A stretch of DNA of 64,000 bases from an uncultured Acidobacteriia bacterium (GTDB lineage Bacteria > Acidobacteriota > Terriglobia > Bryobacterales > Bryobacteraceae). Position 1 is the first letter of the stretch, and every line of letters starts with the position of its first letter. The notes beneath the pieces were generated by a model that was given only the letters and a program-made list of their open reading frames with translations, did no database searches and was not told where the DNA came from. Made by a program: the position numbers and the translations under genes. Shown here in pieces: positions 63,860-64,000 of the stretch. The DNA lies in contig CAIVVT010000051.1 in NCBI GenBank assembly GCA_903909435.1, forward strand, positions 1-64,000. Direction: 5' to 3'.

Positions 63860-64000
63860 TTTAGGGGCCGGTACCAATCTACACCGGGGCCCCCTCGCTC
63901 CGCACCTCGAAGCACCTCGTTCCTGTGGGTCTTGACCGAAGCGAGGAAAGGAAGCTGCAGTGCCCACCCCGCGCGCCCTTCCAGTACAATTCAAGGGAAC

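Overview
The window looks like a chromosomal segment of a high-GC, Gram-negative acidobacterium, most likely of the Bryobacteraceae/Solibacter type. This is an inference from gene content: a VWFA-related exported protein, an ECF sigma factor translationally coupled to a Ser/Thr kinase with a TPR tail, Tat-exported Gfo/Idh-type and TIM-barrel sugar enzymes, several glycoside hydrolases, beta-barrel outer-membrane proteins, and many single-gene transcription units on both strands. I see no rRNA, tRNA, CRISPR array, prophage or intact insertion sequence. Codon use looks uniform, so this is mostly a core and lifestyle region rather than an accessory island.

Layout. 1-4.4 kb: the start of plsY behind thpR, a short 3-methyladenine-DNA-glycosylase-like gene, a CatB/Vat-like hexapeptide acetyltransferase, two small unassigned genes and trpB2 with a strong terminator. 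4.4-13 kb: nucleotide-sugar dehydrogenase, LarA-like protein, ChbG/YdjC-like deacetylase, citrate synthase, a small exported cysteine protein, an SDR, a GH35-like beta-galactosidase and a porin. 14-24 kb: VWFA-related protein, hisC, a UroD-like methyltransferase, an exported protein, a PNPOx-like protein, a thiamine-binding-like protein, and the cstA-ybdD carbon-starvation/peptide transport pair. 24-30 kb: two adjacent paralogous Gfo/Idh/MocA oxidoreductases, divergent from a GH2 beta-galactosidase, then a Sua5/YrdC protein. 30-38 kb: fused homocysteine methyltransferase/MTHFR, HAD-UbiA fusion, argS and an exported prolyl oligopeptidase.

38-50 kb: exported mannonate-dehydratase-like protein, exported sugar-isomerase-like protein, DinB-like protein, the hutU-hutI-hutG histidine-degradation operon (hutH is not here), a GH9 cellulase, a DUF5009-type acyltransferase, an exported TPR-like protein and a YhhN protein. 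50-54 kb: a compact haem operon, hemX/ccsA-like - hemA - hemCD fusion. 54-64 kb: an SDR with a stand-alone Clp-type AAA+ ATPase, an octahaem cytochrome c, a PEP-mutase-like lyase, a second DinB protein, the ECF sigma/kinase pair, a YncE-like beta-propeller and an orphan antitoxin-like gene at the edge.

Together the genes suggest an aerobic or facultative soil heterotroph that degrades plant polysaccharides (GH2, GH9, GH35, Tat-exported sugar enzymes, porin) and recycles amino acids and peptides (hut, prolyl oligopeptidase, cstA). The most unusual non-coding signals are a 76-78 bp paired-hairpin element present twice, each time between convergent genes (4414-4490 and 16027-16104), and an 89-bp near-palindromic intergenic element at 39260-39348.
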